DNA of 64,000 nucleotides from Flavobacterium sp. ASW18X. GTDB lineage: Bacteria; Bacteroidota; Bacteroidia; Flavobacteriales; Flavobacteriaceae. Under the pieces are notes generated by a model. It did not search any database. It was not told where the DNA came from and worked only from the letters and a program-made list of their open reading frames with translations. The DNA is taken from NCBI RefSeq assembly GCF_005144745.1, contig NZ_SWKK01000016.1, forward strand, positions 50,897 through 114,896, read 5' to 3'. A program made the translations under genes and the position numbers. Positions 34,241-42,306 of the stretch are shown here, piece after piece. The first letter of the stretch is position 1. The number at the start of each line of letters is the position of its first letter.

Positions 34241-35725
34241 ATGGGAATTACAATCGCTTACATCATCATCGCTATCTATAGCATCGCCTTGATTTTAATT
34301 TTTTGCTACAGCTTGGCGCAGTTAAACCTGCTAATCAACTACCTAAGCAATAAAAGACAGAATGAAGAGGCTCCAAAATACAATCTTTTGGACCCAAAAG
34401 AGATTCCTTTTGTAACCATACAATTACCGGTTTACAATGAGGAATATGTAATGGAACGTCTATTGGACAATATTGCCAAAATAGAATATCCAAAGAGTAA
34501 ATTAGAAATTCAGGTTTTAGACGATTCCACAGACGACTCCGTAGTAGACACCGCTGCTCGTGTGCAGGAATTAAAAGAAACCGGATTAGATATACAGCAT
34601 ATAAGAAGGGAAAACCGAGTAGGTTTTAAGGCCGGTGCACTAAAAGAAGGCTTAGAAATTGCTAAAGGTGATTTTATCGCCATTTTTGATGCGGATTTTT
34701 TACCAGAAACAGACTGGCTTAAGAAAACGGTTCCGTATTTTAAAGACCCTGAAATTGGCGTGGTGCAAACCCGTTGGGGACACATTAATAGAGACTACTC
34801 CACCCTTACCCGTATACAGGCCTTTGCTTTAGATGCCCACTTTACCCTAGAACAGGTTGGTAGAAACGCAAAAGGGCACTTTATCAATTTTAATGGTACG
34901 GCTGGTATCTGGCGTAAAGATTGTATCCTAGACGCTGGGAACTGGGAAGGAGATACCCTTACAGAAGATTTGGATTTAAGCTACCGTGCACAGTTAAAGA
35001 ACTGGAAGTTTAAATATTTAGAAGATGTAGAAACCCCTGCAGAATTACCTGTGGTAATGAGTGCGGCCCGTTCACAGCAATTCCGTTGGAACAAAGGTGG
35101 TGCAGAAAACTTCAGAAAAACAGTTTGGAGTGTTGTTTCTGCTAAAAACATCAACTTTAAAACTAAATTTCATGGAGTTATGCACTTGCTAAACAGCTCT
35201 ATGTTCCTTTGCGTATTTATAGTAGCGGTTTTAAGTGTACCTATGCTTATTATTAAAAATACTTTTGGCCACTTGGCTTGGGTGTTCGAGGTAACCAGCT
35301 TTTTTATAGCTAGTACCGTAATCTTATTCTTTTGCTATTGGTTTACCTACAAAAGCATTCAAGGCAGTGGTTTTGATAAGTTTGTAGACTATGTAAAACT
35401 ATTTTTTACCTTCTTCTCCGTAGCGTTAGGATTGTCTTTACACAATGCTTTGGCAGTTATAGAAGGCCACATGGGTAAAAAGAGTGAGTTTGTACGCACA
35501 CCAAAATTCAACATTAATAGCTTGTCTGATAGCTGGAAGGGTAACAAATACCTTGCAAAAAAGCTATCGCCTAACATGATTTTGGAGTTTGCCCTTATGC
35601 TATATTTCTTATATGGCATGTACATTGCAATTCCGTTTAATGATTATGGATTGTTCCCATTTCATTTAATGTTGTTCTTAGGTTTTGGCTTTGTATTCTT
35701 TAAATCCTTGACAGCAAAAGCATAA
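34241..35725 (+). CDS. Processive GT2 glycosyltransferase (CslA/cellulose-synthase-like)
   Basis: The 494-residue integral membrane protein has an N-terminal helix (about 4-30), a GT-A catalytic domain with VTIQLPVYNEEYVMERL (about 56), VLDDSTDD, IFDADFLPE (DAD, about 150), TEDLDLSYR (about 238) and QQFRWNKGG (QxxRW, about 281), then four or more C-terminal helices. The D, DxD, D, QxxRW set defines processive synthases; the best resemblance is to glucomannan 4-beta-mannosyltransferases. It could polymerise a beta-glycan through the membrane. Sugar specificity cannot be read here. Confidence 0.85.
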   Translation: MGITIAYIIIAIYSIALILIFCYSLAQLNLLINYLSNKRQNEEAPKYNLLDPKEIPFVTIQLPVYNEEYVMERLLDNIAKIEYPKSKLEIQVLDDSTDDSVVDTAARVQELKETGLDIQHIRRENRVGFKAGALKEGLEIAKGDFIAIFDADFLPETDWLKKTVPYFKDPEIGVVQTRWGHINRDYSTLTRIQAFALDAHFTLEQVGRNAKGHFINFNGTAGIWRKDCILDAGNWEGDTLTEDLDLSYRAQLKNWKFKYLEDVETPAELPVVMSAARSQQFRWNKGGAENFRKTVWSVVSAKNINFKTKFHGVMHLLNSSMFLCVFIVAVLSVPMLIIKNTFGHLAWVFEVTSFFIASTVILFFCYWFTYKSIQGSGFDKFVDYVKLFFTFFSVALGLSLHNALAVIEGHMGKKSEFVRTPKFNINSLSDSWKGNKYLAKKLSPNMILEFALMLYFLYGMYIAIPFNDYGLFPFHLMLFLGFGFVFFKSLTAKA

Positions 35726-35728
35726 TTC

Positions 35729-37075
35729 ATGCTTACGTATTGGAAACTCCATAAATTCCCATTTCTTATGGTATTGGGCAGTATGGCGTTCTACTATATA
35801 TTCGGCTACCAGTTGGTTCGAGAAGATTTTATTCGCCTCATCACCTTGGTAGCCGCTTTGTTTTTTTTCTTGTTTAAATTGATGCAATTAGAACGGTGGA
35901 ATTTTACATTTCTACTCGTTGCTGGAATTGCCTTTAGGGCGATATTTCTTTTTAGTTCGCCTAATTTATCTCAAGATTTTTACCGATTTATATGGGATGG
36001 GCAACTTATTCTAAATGGGATTAACCCCTACCTATTTACCCCAAATGAATTGCTATCCCAATTGGATACTTCTTTCCCCAATAAAGAACTACTGCATCAA
36101 TCTATGGGCAGTTTAAGTGCAAAGCATTACAGCAATTATCCTCCTTTAAATCAACTGCTCTTTACTGTAGCCGCTTTTTTAGGTTTTGGCAGTATAAAAG
36201 GAGGAATTGTTGCACTACGTTTACTAATACTATTGGCAGATGTTGGTGTGTTGTGGTTCGGTAAAAAAATTCTGCAACAAAACAATTTGTCTCCCCATTT
36301 AATCTTTTGGTATTTTCTTAATCCTTTGATCATAATAGAACTTACGGGCAACCTACATTTTGAAGGTGTTATGTTCTTTTTGTTTATTACCAGTATTTAT
36401 CTTTTACAAAAACAAAAACCCATTTTTGCGGGCCTAGTTTATGCCATGGCCATTCTGCTTAAACTGGTTCCGCTATTATTTATACCGCTATTTTTACCCT
36501 TTTTAGGTCTTAAGAAATCGGCAGTGTTTTATGTAAGTATCGCAGTTAGCTGCGTATTGCTCTTTTTGCCTTTTTACACCATAGAATTCGCTGCTAATTA
36601 TAGCAAAACCATTGCACTATGGTTTTCTAATTTTGAATTTAACGCTAGCATCTATAATGCAGCTGAATATGTAGCTACAACGTATTTTGATGCCAAACCC
36701 TGGTTGTTTATTAAAACCTATGGTAAAATAATACCGCTACTTACTATTGGTATTGCACTTGGGCTTTTAATTTTTAAACGGATGAAAAGTATAGGCGGCC
36801 TACTAACTGGCATGCTTATACTTATGACAGGCTATTACTTTATAACAAGCACAGTGCATCCATGGTATCTTGTATTCCCTATTGGACTTTGTTTATTTAC
36901 AACATATAGATTTCCATTGCTTTGGTCTGCCACCATATTTTTGAGTTACTATACCTACTCACAACCAGACTTTAAGGAATATTTGCCACTGCTCTTTGTT
37001 GAATATATTTTGGTGTTTGGCTACATGACCTACGAAATATTAAAAAACCGAAACAAAACGTTTCATTTTCGTTAA
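35729..37075 (+). CDS. GT-C membrane glycosyltransferase (mannosyltransferase-like)
   Basis: The 448-residue protein has about 12 hydrophobic segments and an early LSQDFYRFIWDGQLILNGINPYLFTP loop. That loop has the DxxR-x-DG pattern of GT-C/GT87-like transferases, where the Asp after the first helix is catalytic. This class uses polyprenyl-phosphate mannose or glucose donors on the outer side of the inner membrane. It is the last gene of the plus-strand operon begun at 30100. The DPM-like gene at 33549 could make its donor. Confidence 0.83.
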   Translation: MLTYWKLHKFPFLMVLGSMAFYYIFGYQLVREDFIRLITLVAALFFFLFKLMQLERWNFTFLLVAGIAFRAIFLFSSPNLSQDFYRFIWDGQLILNGINPYLFTPNELLSQLDTSFPNKELLHQSMGSLSAKHYSNYPPLNQLLFTVAAFLGFGSIKGGIVALRLLILLADVGVLWFGKKILQQNNLSPHLIFWYFLNPLIIIELTGNLHFEGVMFFLFITSIYLLQKQKPIFAGLVYAMAILLKLVPLLFIPLFLPFLGLKKSAVFYVSIAVSCVLLFLPFYTIEFAANYSKTIALWFSNFEFNASIYNAAEYVATTYFDAKPWLFIKTYGKIIPLLTIGIALGLLIFKRMKSIGGLLTGMLILMTGYYFITSTVHPWYLVFPIGLCLFTTYRFPLLWSATIFLSYYTYSQPDFKEYLPLLFVEYILVFGYMTYEILKNRNKTFHFR

Positions 37076-37128
37076 AAATTTAGAATCGGTTAGGTCAGTT
37101 TCTCACTATTTGTACATTTACATCAACA

Positions 37129-37218
37129 ATGAAAGAACAAAGACACATACCAGTATCTAGAAACGCGAGCATCCCGTCTCCCGTTCGTCCTTTCTTTACA
37201 CGCCGCCGTCGCCCGTAA
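37129..37218 (+). CDS. Arginine-rich leader peptide upstream of the arginine operon
   Basis: This 29-codon ORF in the 233-bp gap before the arginine operon encodes seven arginines, four of them consecutive (codons 25-28, CGC CGC CGT CGC at 37201-37212), followed by Pro and a TAA stop at 37216-37218. The run of codons for the amino acid that the operon makes, right before a stop and a strong hairpin (37237-37258), is the signature of a ribosome-mediated attenuator. The start region (catcaacaATG) is A-rich and SD-free as elsewhere in the window. No such leader was recognised from known families. Confidence 0.75.
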   Translation: MKEQRHIPVSRNASIPSPVRPFFTRRRRP

Positions 37219-37260
37219 GGGTGCAATTCTATTATTGGGATTAGGTGAGTCCAATCCCGT
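37210..37260 (+). promoter_or_regulatory. Candidate attenuator hairpins of the arginine operon
   Basis: Hairpin 1 pairs CGCCC (37210-37214) with GGGTG (37219-37223) around a GTAA tetraloop and covers the last Arg, Pro and stop codons of the leader. Hairpin 2 pairs GGGATT (37237-37242) with AATCCC (37253-37258) plus inner GG/CC pairs and a 5-nt loop. A weak GTATTT run follows hairpin 2. An alternative 5-bp pairing of ATCCC (37171-37175) with GGGAT (37237-37241) is possible. The T-run is poor, so a termination role is likely but not certain. Confidence 0.55.
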
Positions 37261-37308
37261 ATTTCACAGCAAACAAATTCATTTTTAAATTTAATTCATA
37301 CGCCAACG

Positions 37309-37926
37309 ATGAAAATTGTTGTAGCCAACGCATCGCATTTACAATATGCAACTATTATTAGCGAGACTATTACAGACTCTGCCAAGGTTCGCGGTACGGG
37401 CATAGCCAAACGTACACCAGAATACATTGCGCAACGTCTTAGAAATGGCAACGCTATCATTGCCTTAGATGGTGATAAATTTGCTGGCTTCTGCTATATA
37501 GAAGTTTGGGGCAACAAAGACTTTGTGGCCAATTCTGGTCTTATTGTGCACCCAGACTATAGAGGCGAAGGCCTTGCCAGCAAGATAAAACAGCGCATTT
37601 TTGAATTATCCCGAGAAAAATTCCCAGACGCCAAAATTTTTGGTATTACCACGGGGCTTGCGGTAATGAAAATGAATTATGCCTTGGGTTATAAGCCGGT
37701 TACTTTTTCTGAATTAACAGACGATCCAGAATTCTGGAAAGGGTGCCAAACCTGCAAAAATTTTGACATTCTAACGCGTACGGAACGTAAGATGTGCTTG
37801 TGTACCGGTATGTTATATGATCCACTGGCAAAAGAAAACCAAAAACATAAAAACCTAAATAACAAAGCATTTGAACGTCTTAAAAGTATTAAGGACAAAA
37901 TGCTAGTAAAGAAGAAAGAAAAATGA
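37309..37926 (+). CDS. GNAT-family acyltransferase heading the arginine operon
   Basis: The 205-residue protein has a GNAT fold, with the acetyl-CoA motif GLIVHPDYRGEGLASKIKQ at about 77-95 (R/Q-x-x-G-x-G/A). After the fold comes a cysteine group CQTCKNF and MCLCTG (four Cys, about 144-165) that looks like a zinc site, then a Lys-rich tail. Its position as first gene of an arginine operon that lacks argA/argJ suggests it makes N-acyl-glutamate (acetyl or succinyl). The enzyme for this step is not well assigned in Bacteroidota. It overlaps argG by four bases (ATGA). Confidence 0.82.
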   Translation: MKIVVANASHLQYATIISETITDSAKVRGTGIAKRTPEYIAQRLRNGNAIIALDGDKFAGFCYIEVWGNKDFVANSGLIVHPDYRGEGLASKIKQRIFELSREKFPDAKIFGITTGLAVMKMNYALGYKPVTFSELTDDPEFWKGCQTCKNFDILTRTERKMCLCTGMLYDPLAKENQKHKNLNNKAFERLKSIKDKMLVKKKEK

Positions 37927-39104
37927 AAAAACTTGTATTGGCTTATAGTGGCGGTTTAGATACATCTTATTGCGCCATGAATTTATCTAAAGAGCATGGT
38001 TTTGAAGTACACGCCGTAAGCGTTAACACAGGTGGTTTTTCACCTGAAGAAATTAAAACCATAGAAGAAAAAGCATTGGCTTTAGGGGCTAGCACCTACA
38101 CTTCTATAGATGCCGTACAGAATTTTTATGATAAAGTGGTTAAATACCTCATTTTTGGCAATGTCCTTAGAAACAACACTTATCCACTTTCTGTAAGTGC
38201 AGAACGTATTGTACAAGCGGTAGAGATTGTAGAACACGCCAAAAAAATAGGGGCTAAATATATTGCTCATGGTAGTACCGGAGCGGGTAACGACCAAGTA
38301 CGTTTTGATATGATTTTTCAAACGCTTGCTCCTGAAATTGAAATTATAACTCCTATTAGAGACAATAAACTCGCAAGAGAAGAAGAGATTGCTTATTTAC
38401 AAGCCAATGGGGTAGATTATTCTTGGGAAAAAGCGAAATATTCAATCAACAGGGGACTTTGGGGTACATCTGTAGGCGGTGAAGAAACCTTGACCAGCGA
38501 AAAACCTTTACCAGATAGTGCTTACCCTAGCCAACTAAAAGAAAAAGAACCTACACAAGTAAGTCTTTCTTTTGAAAAAGGCGAATTGGTAGCGATTAAT
38601 GGCGAGAAGGATTCGCCCGTAGCCAATATTGAAAAGTTAGAAGCTATTGCCAACAAATATGCCATTGGCAGGGACATTCACGTGGGTGACACCATCATAG
38701 GAATTAAAGGTAGGGTTGGTTTTGAAGCGGCTGCACCATTAATTATCTTGAAAGCACACCATTTGCTAGAGAAACACACCTTGAGTAAGTGGCAGCAATT
38801 TCAAAAAGAACAGTTGGGCAACTTCTATGGTATGTTGTTGCACGAAGGCAACTACCTAGACGAAGTGATGCGCAACATAGAGGCTTTTTTAACTGATACC
38901 CAAAAGAACGTTACGGGAGAGGTATTTGTTAGCTTGTATCCTTTCCAATTTAGATTAGACGGAATTAAATCCCCTAACGATTTAATGAATGCCTCTTTTG
39001 GCAGCTATGGCGAAATGAACAAAGGTTGGACAGCTGATGATGCCAAGGGTTTCATTAAAATCCTATCCAATCCAGGTAAAATCTCTAATCACGTAAACGG
39101 CTAA
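37923..39104 (+). CDS. argG: Argininosuccinate synthase
   Basis: The 393-residue enzyme joins citrulline and aspartate with ATP. The PP-loop LAYSGGLDTSY (6-16) is intact, as are AHGSTGAGNDQVRFD and a central ITPIRDNKLAREEEIAYL, the known ArgG motifs. The length is normal. It follows the GNAT gene with a four-base overlap. A 243-bp gap with two hairpins separates it from argC, an unusual break in an otherwise tight operon. Confidence 0.96.
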   Translation: MKKLVLAYSGGLDTSYCAMNLSKEHGFEVHAVSVNTGGFSPEEIKTIEEKALALGASTYTSIDAVQNFYDKVVKYLIFGNVLRNNTYPLSVSAERIVQAVEIVEHAKKIGAKYIAHGSTGAGNDQVRFDMIFQTLAPEIEIITPIRDNKLAREEEIAYLQANGVDYSWEKAKYSINRGLWGTSVGGEETLTSEKPLPDSAYPSQLKEKEPTQVSLSFEKGELVAINGEKDSPVANIEKLEAIANKYAIGRDIHVGDTIIGIKGRVGFEAAAPLIILKAHHLLEKHTLSKWQQFQKEQLGNFYGMLLHEGNYLDEVMRNIEAFLTDTQKNVTGEVFVSLYPFQFRLDGIKSPNDLMNASFGSYGEMNKGWTADDAKGFIKILSNPGKISNHVNG

Positions 39105-39197
39105 ATTCCATGAGAACAATCTTTATACGCAGTATAAAATCAATCATTCGTTTAGAATTTTCGAAGCCTTGGAGAAAATTTAGAATGATGAATTTGG

Positions 39198-39276
39198 TTT
39201 TTTCGATGTTCGAAAAAAATACCTCGTATAAAGTGTCTTTTCTTTTGGTTCGTTTGCTTTGGACAAGCAAAGAAAA
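39198..39276. repeat. Two hairpin-forming inverted repeats in the argG-argC gap
   Basis: A perfect 9-bp inverted repeat with a 3-nt loop (arms TTTTTTCGA at 39198-39206 and TCGAAAAAA at 39210-39218) is followed by a second structure: TTTTCTTT at 39238-39245 pairs with AAAGAAAA at 39269-39276 around an inner GCTT/AAGC hairpin (39256-39268). The whole 243-bp gap is out of character for this operon and could be a dispersed repeat element. No protein signal is seen in it. Confidence 0.5.
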
Positions 39277-39347
39277 TGAACAGCTAAAATTACAGCATAT
39301 CATTCTAGGAAATAATAAAGACCCAATGACTCAAAATACATTTTATA

Positions 39348-40322
39348 ATGGCTAAAATTGGAATAATAGGAGGTTCTGGTTACACAGGAGGCGAGTTAAT
39401 TCGCCTGCTATTAAACCATAGTGATGTTACTATAGATTTTGTATACAGCACTACCAGAGCTGGCAAAAAAATTAGTAGTGCCCATGCCGATTTAATTGGC
39501 GCTACAGACCTTACTTTTACGGGTGAGGTTAATACTCAAGTAGATGTGGTATTCTTGTGCTTAGGGCATGGAAATTCTAGCAACTTTTTAAAGGAGCATA
39601 AGTTTTCAGAAGAAACCGTGATTATTGACTTGAGTAACGATTTTAGGCTTCAAGCAGATGCTACATTTCAAGGTAGAACCTATGTTTATGGCTTACCTGA
39701 GCTGAACAAAGAAGCGATTAAAAAAACAGATGCCTTGGCTAATCCAGGTTGTTTTGCCACCGCCATTCAATTAGGATTATTGCCCTTGGCAAAAGCCGGT
39801 GTGCTACAAGAAGATATTCATGTAAATGCGGTAACGGGCAGTACGGGTGCAGGTGTAAAACCAGGGGACACCACCCATTTTAGCTGGCGAAACAATAACG
39901 TAAGTTGGTACAAACCCTTTACTCATCAACATTTAGGGGAAATTGGCGAGAGCTTGGATTCTTTTGACAACCCTACAGGTAAAATTTATTTTTTACCCAA
40001 TCGTGGTAATTTTACTAGAGGCATATTGGCTACAATCTATACCAAATTCAATGGTAGTACGGAAGAAGCAAAAAGTCTATTTACAGATTTTTACCAGGAG
40101 GCCAAATTTACACAAGTAGTAGATGAACCCATACACTTAAAACAAGTGGTGAATACCAATAATTGCCATATTCACTTACACAAACATGATGATATCTTAT
40201 TGATTACCTCAGCTATTGACAACCTATTAAAAGGCGCTTCTGGACAAGCAGTACAAAACATGAATTTAATGCTAGGCTTTAAAGAATCTAAAGGATTAAA
40301 ATTAAAGGCAGGCGTATTTTAA
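39348..40322 (+). CDS. argC: N-acyl-gamma-glutamyl-phosphate reductase
   Basis: The 324-residue protein has the NADP-binding GIIGGSGYTGGELIRLL motif at the start and the catalytic Cys in NPGCFATAIQLG (about 139). STGAGVKPG and the His-rich region HFSWRNNN are also family features. It reduces the acyl-glutamyl phosphate made by argB to the semialdehyde. In the Bacteroidota arginine pathway the acyl group may be succinyl rather than acetyl; the sequence of this step does not tell. Confidence 0.95.
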   Translation: MAKIGIIGGSGYTGGELIRLLLNHSDVTIDFVYSTTRAGKKISSAHADLIGATDLTFTGEVNTQVDVVFLCLGHGNSSNFLKEHKFSEETVIIDLSNDFRLQADATFQGRTYVYGLPELNKEAIKKTDALANPGCFATAIQLGLLPLAKAGVLQEDIHVNAVTGSTGAGVKPGDTTHFSWRNNNVSWYKPFTHQHLGEIGESLDSFDNPTGKIYFLPNRGNFTRGILATIYTKFNGSTEEAKSLFTDFYQEAKFTQVVDEPIHLKQVVNTNNCHIHLHKHDDILLITSAIDNLLKGASGQAVQNMNLMLGFKESKGLKLKAGVF

Positions 40323-40345
40323 AAACCAAACCGTAAAACTTTACC

Positions 40346-41140
40346 ATGAAAATTGCAATTATAGGAACCGGGAACTTGGGTCAATCTATTGCCAATGGCA
40401 TTCTAAATTCTAATGGTGCAACCAGTATGTACCTTACCAAACGTAATCCTGAAAAATTAAAGCATTTTGAAGATTACGGTAATGTAACCGTTACGGCTAG
40501 CAACGAAGAAGCGGTAAACAATTCGGATATTTTAATTTTTGCCGTGCAACCAGGTCATTTTGAAGCCATTTTGTATGACGTTAAAGACCAACTTACTGAA
40601 AAACATGTGGTAATTAGTGTAATTACCGGCTTTCCAATTTCTAGAATCGAGTCTATCATTGGAGCAGATAAATACATATTACGTTGTATGCCCAACACCG
40701 CTATTTCTGTAGGCAAATCCATGACTTGTATTTGTAGTAACGGCGTTGGTAAAAAACGAGTAGACTTGGCCAAGGCCATTTTTAATAGAATGGGACATAC
40801 CTTAGAAATTCCAGAAGAGCAAATGCAAGCGGCGACCGTTATTTGTGCCAGTGGTATTGCTTTTTGGATGCGTTTAATACGTGCCACCACACAAGGTGCC
40901 ATACAATTGGGATTCGAATCTAAGGAAGCGCAAGAATTGGCCATGCATACCTGTAACGGTGCCGCAGCTTTATTAATTGAAACTGGCAACCATCCGGAGC
41001 AAGAAATAGACCGTGTAACCACACCCAAAGGTTGTACTATAGAAGGTTTGAATGAAATGGAACATCAGGGATTGAGCTCTTCCCTAATCCAAGGTATTGT
41101 AAGCTCTTACAAGAAAATTAGCGACATAAAAAACAACTAG
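40346..41140 (+). CDS. proC: Pyrroline-5-carboxylate reductase
   Basis: The 264-residue protein starts with the NAD(P) Rossmann motif IAIIGTGNLGQSIANG and has RCMPNTAISVGKSMTCI (about 113) and the C-terminal TTPKGCTIEGLNEMEHQGLSSSLIQGI (the ProC signature, here with GCT in place of the common GGT). It makes proline from pyrroline-5-carboxylate. It lies between argC and argD, joining proline and arginine synthesis in one operon. Confidence 0.94.
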   Translation: MKIAIIGTGNLGQSIANGILNSNGATSMYLTKRNPEKLKHFEDYGNVTVTASNEEAVNNSDILIFAVQPGHFEAILYDVKDQLTEKHVVISVITGFPISRIESIIGADKYILRCMPNTAISVGKSMTCICSNGVGKKRVDLAKAIFNRMGHTLEIPEEQMQAATVICASGIAFWMRLIRATTQGAIQLGFESKEAQELAMHTCNGAAALLIETGNHPEQEIDRVTTPKGCTIEGLNEMEHQGLSSSLIQGIVSSYKKISDIKNN

Positions 41141-41180
41141 ACTTAGGCTATACTACCAAGTAACTAGAAAAACCAATAAC

Positions 41181-42305
41181 ATGAAATTATTTGATGTTTA
41201 CCCGTTATATGATGTTACCCCTGTAAGTGCAAAAGGCATTGAGGTGATTGATGATAAGGGTCAAAAATATTACGATTTTTACGGCGGCCATGCCGTGATT
41301 TCCATAGGGCATTCCCACCCACATTATGTTAATATGCTTACCGACCAATTGCAACAGATAGGTTTTTATAGTAACTCTATAAAAAATCCATTGCAAGAAG
41401 AGTTAGCAAAGAAATTAGGCCAGCTCTCTGGTTGTGAAGATTACAACTTATTCTTATGCAATTCTGGAGCAGAAGCCAATGAGAATGCCTTGAAAATGGC
41501 ATCTTTCCATACTGGGAAATCCAAGGTCTTGGCCTTTAAAAAAGCCTTTCATGGGCGTACCTCAGCCGCAGTGGCCACAACGGACAATCCAAAAATCAAC
41601 GCGCCTATTAATCAACAACAAAAGGTAACTTTTATTGATTTTAACGATGCTGAAAACCTGAAAAAAGAACTAGCTTCTGGTGACTATTGTGCGGTTATTT
41701 TAGAAGCCATACAAGGTGTTGGCGGTTTGGACGAACCTACTACCGAATTTTACCAGCTTATTCAAAATGAATGTAAAAACCATGGTGTAGTGCTTATTGC
41801 AGACGAGGTACAGGCCGGTTTTGGTAGAAGTGGTAAATTCTTTGGGTTTCAACACCACAACATACAGCCAGATATTATCTCTATCGCCAAAGGTATGGGT
41901 AATGGGTTTCCCGTAGGTGGCATCTTAATTCATGAAGATATTAAGGCTTCTTATGGGTTGTTGGGCACTACTTTTGGTGGCAACCACCTTGCTTGTGCCG
42001 CTACCCTAGCGGTTCTAGAAGTAATTGAAAAAGAAGACCTATTGGCTAACGCCGAAGCTATGGGAGCATACTTCACAGCTGAGGCAGCCAAAATTCCACA
42101 AGTAAAAAGGGTAAAAGGTAGAGGATTGATGTTAGGCCTCGAGTTTGATTTTGAGGTAGCGGAGCTTCGCAAGAAACTTATTTTTAATCAGCATGTATTT
42201 ACTGGTGGCGCAGCCAATAAACATGTACTTCGATTTTTACCTGCTTTAACTATCGGTAAACCAGAAATAGACCTGTTCTTTAACGCCCTTAAAGCTGAAT
42301 TGTAG
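41181..42305 (+). CDS. argD: Acyl-ornithine aminotransferase (class III PLP)
   Basis: The 374-residue enzyme has the class III aminotransferase pattern: LFLCNSGAEANENALKMAS, AFHGRTSAAVATTDN, VILEAIQGVGG, VVLIADEVQAGFGRSGKFF (PLP-binding Asp at about 202), and IISIAKGMGNGFPVGG with the Schiff-base Lys at about 234. It transaminates acyl-glutamate semialdehyde to N-acyl-ornithine. An ornithine aminotransferase role is less likely given the gene context. ProB follows two bases later. Confidence 0.92.
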   Translation: MKLFDVYPLYDVTPVSAKGIEVIDDKGQKYYDFYGGHAVISIGHSHPHYVNMLTDQLQQIGFYSNSIKNPLQEELAKKLGQLSGCEDYNLFLCNSGAEANENALKMASFHTGKSKVLAFKKAFHGRTSAAVATTDNPKINAPINQQQKVTFIDFNDAENLKKELASGDYCAVILEAIQGVGGLDEPTTEFYQLIQNECKNHGVVLIADEVQAGFGRSGKFFGFQHHNIQPDIISIAKGMGNGFPVGGILIHEDIKASYGLLGTTFGGNHLACAATLAVLEVIEKEDLLANAEAMGAYFTAEAAKIPQVKRVKGRGLMLGLEFDFEVAELRKKLIFNQHVFTGGAANKHVLRFLPALTIGKPEIDLFFNALKAEL

Positions 42306-42306
42306 C

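Noticed and set aside
39110..39355. An 81-codon plus-strand ORF in the argG-argC gap
   Set aside because: It overlaps the argC start, is driven by hairpin-forming repeats, and shows no recognisable domain. The repeat reading is more likely.
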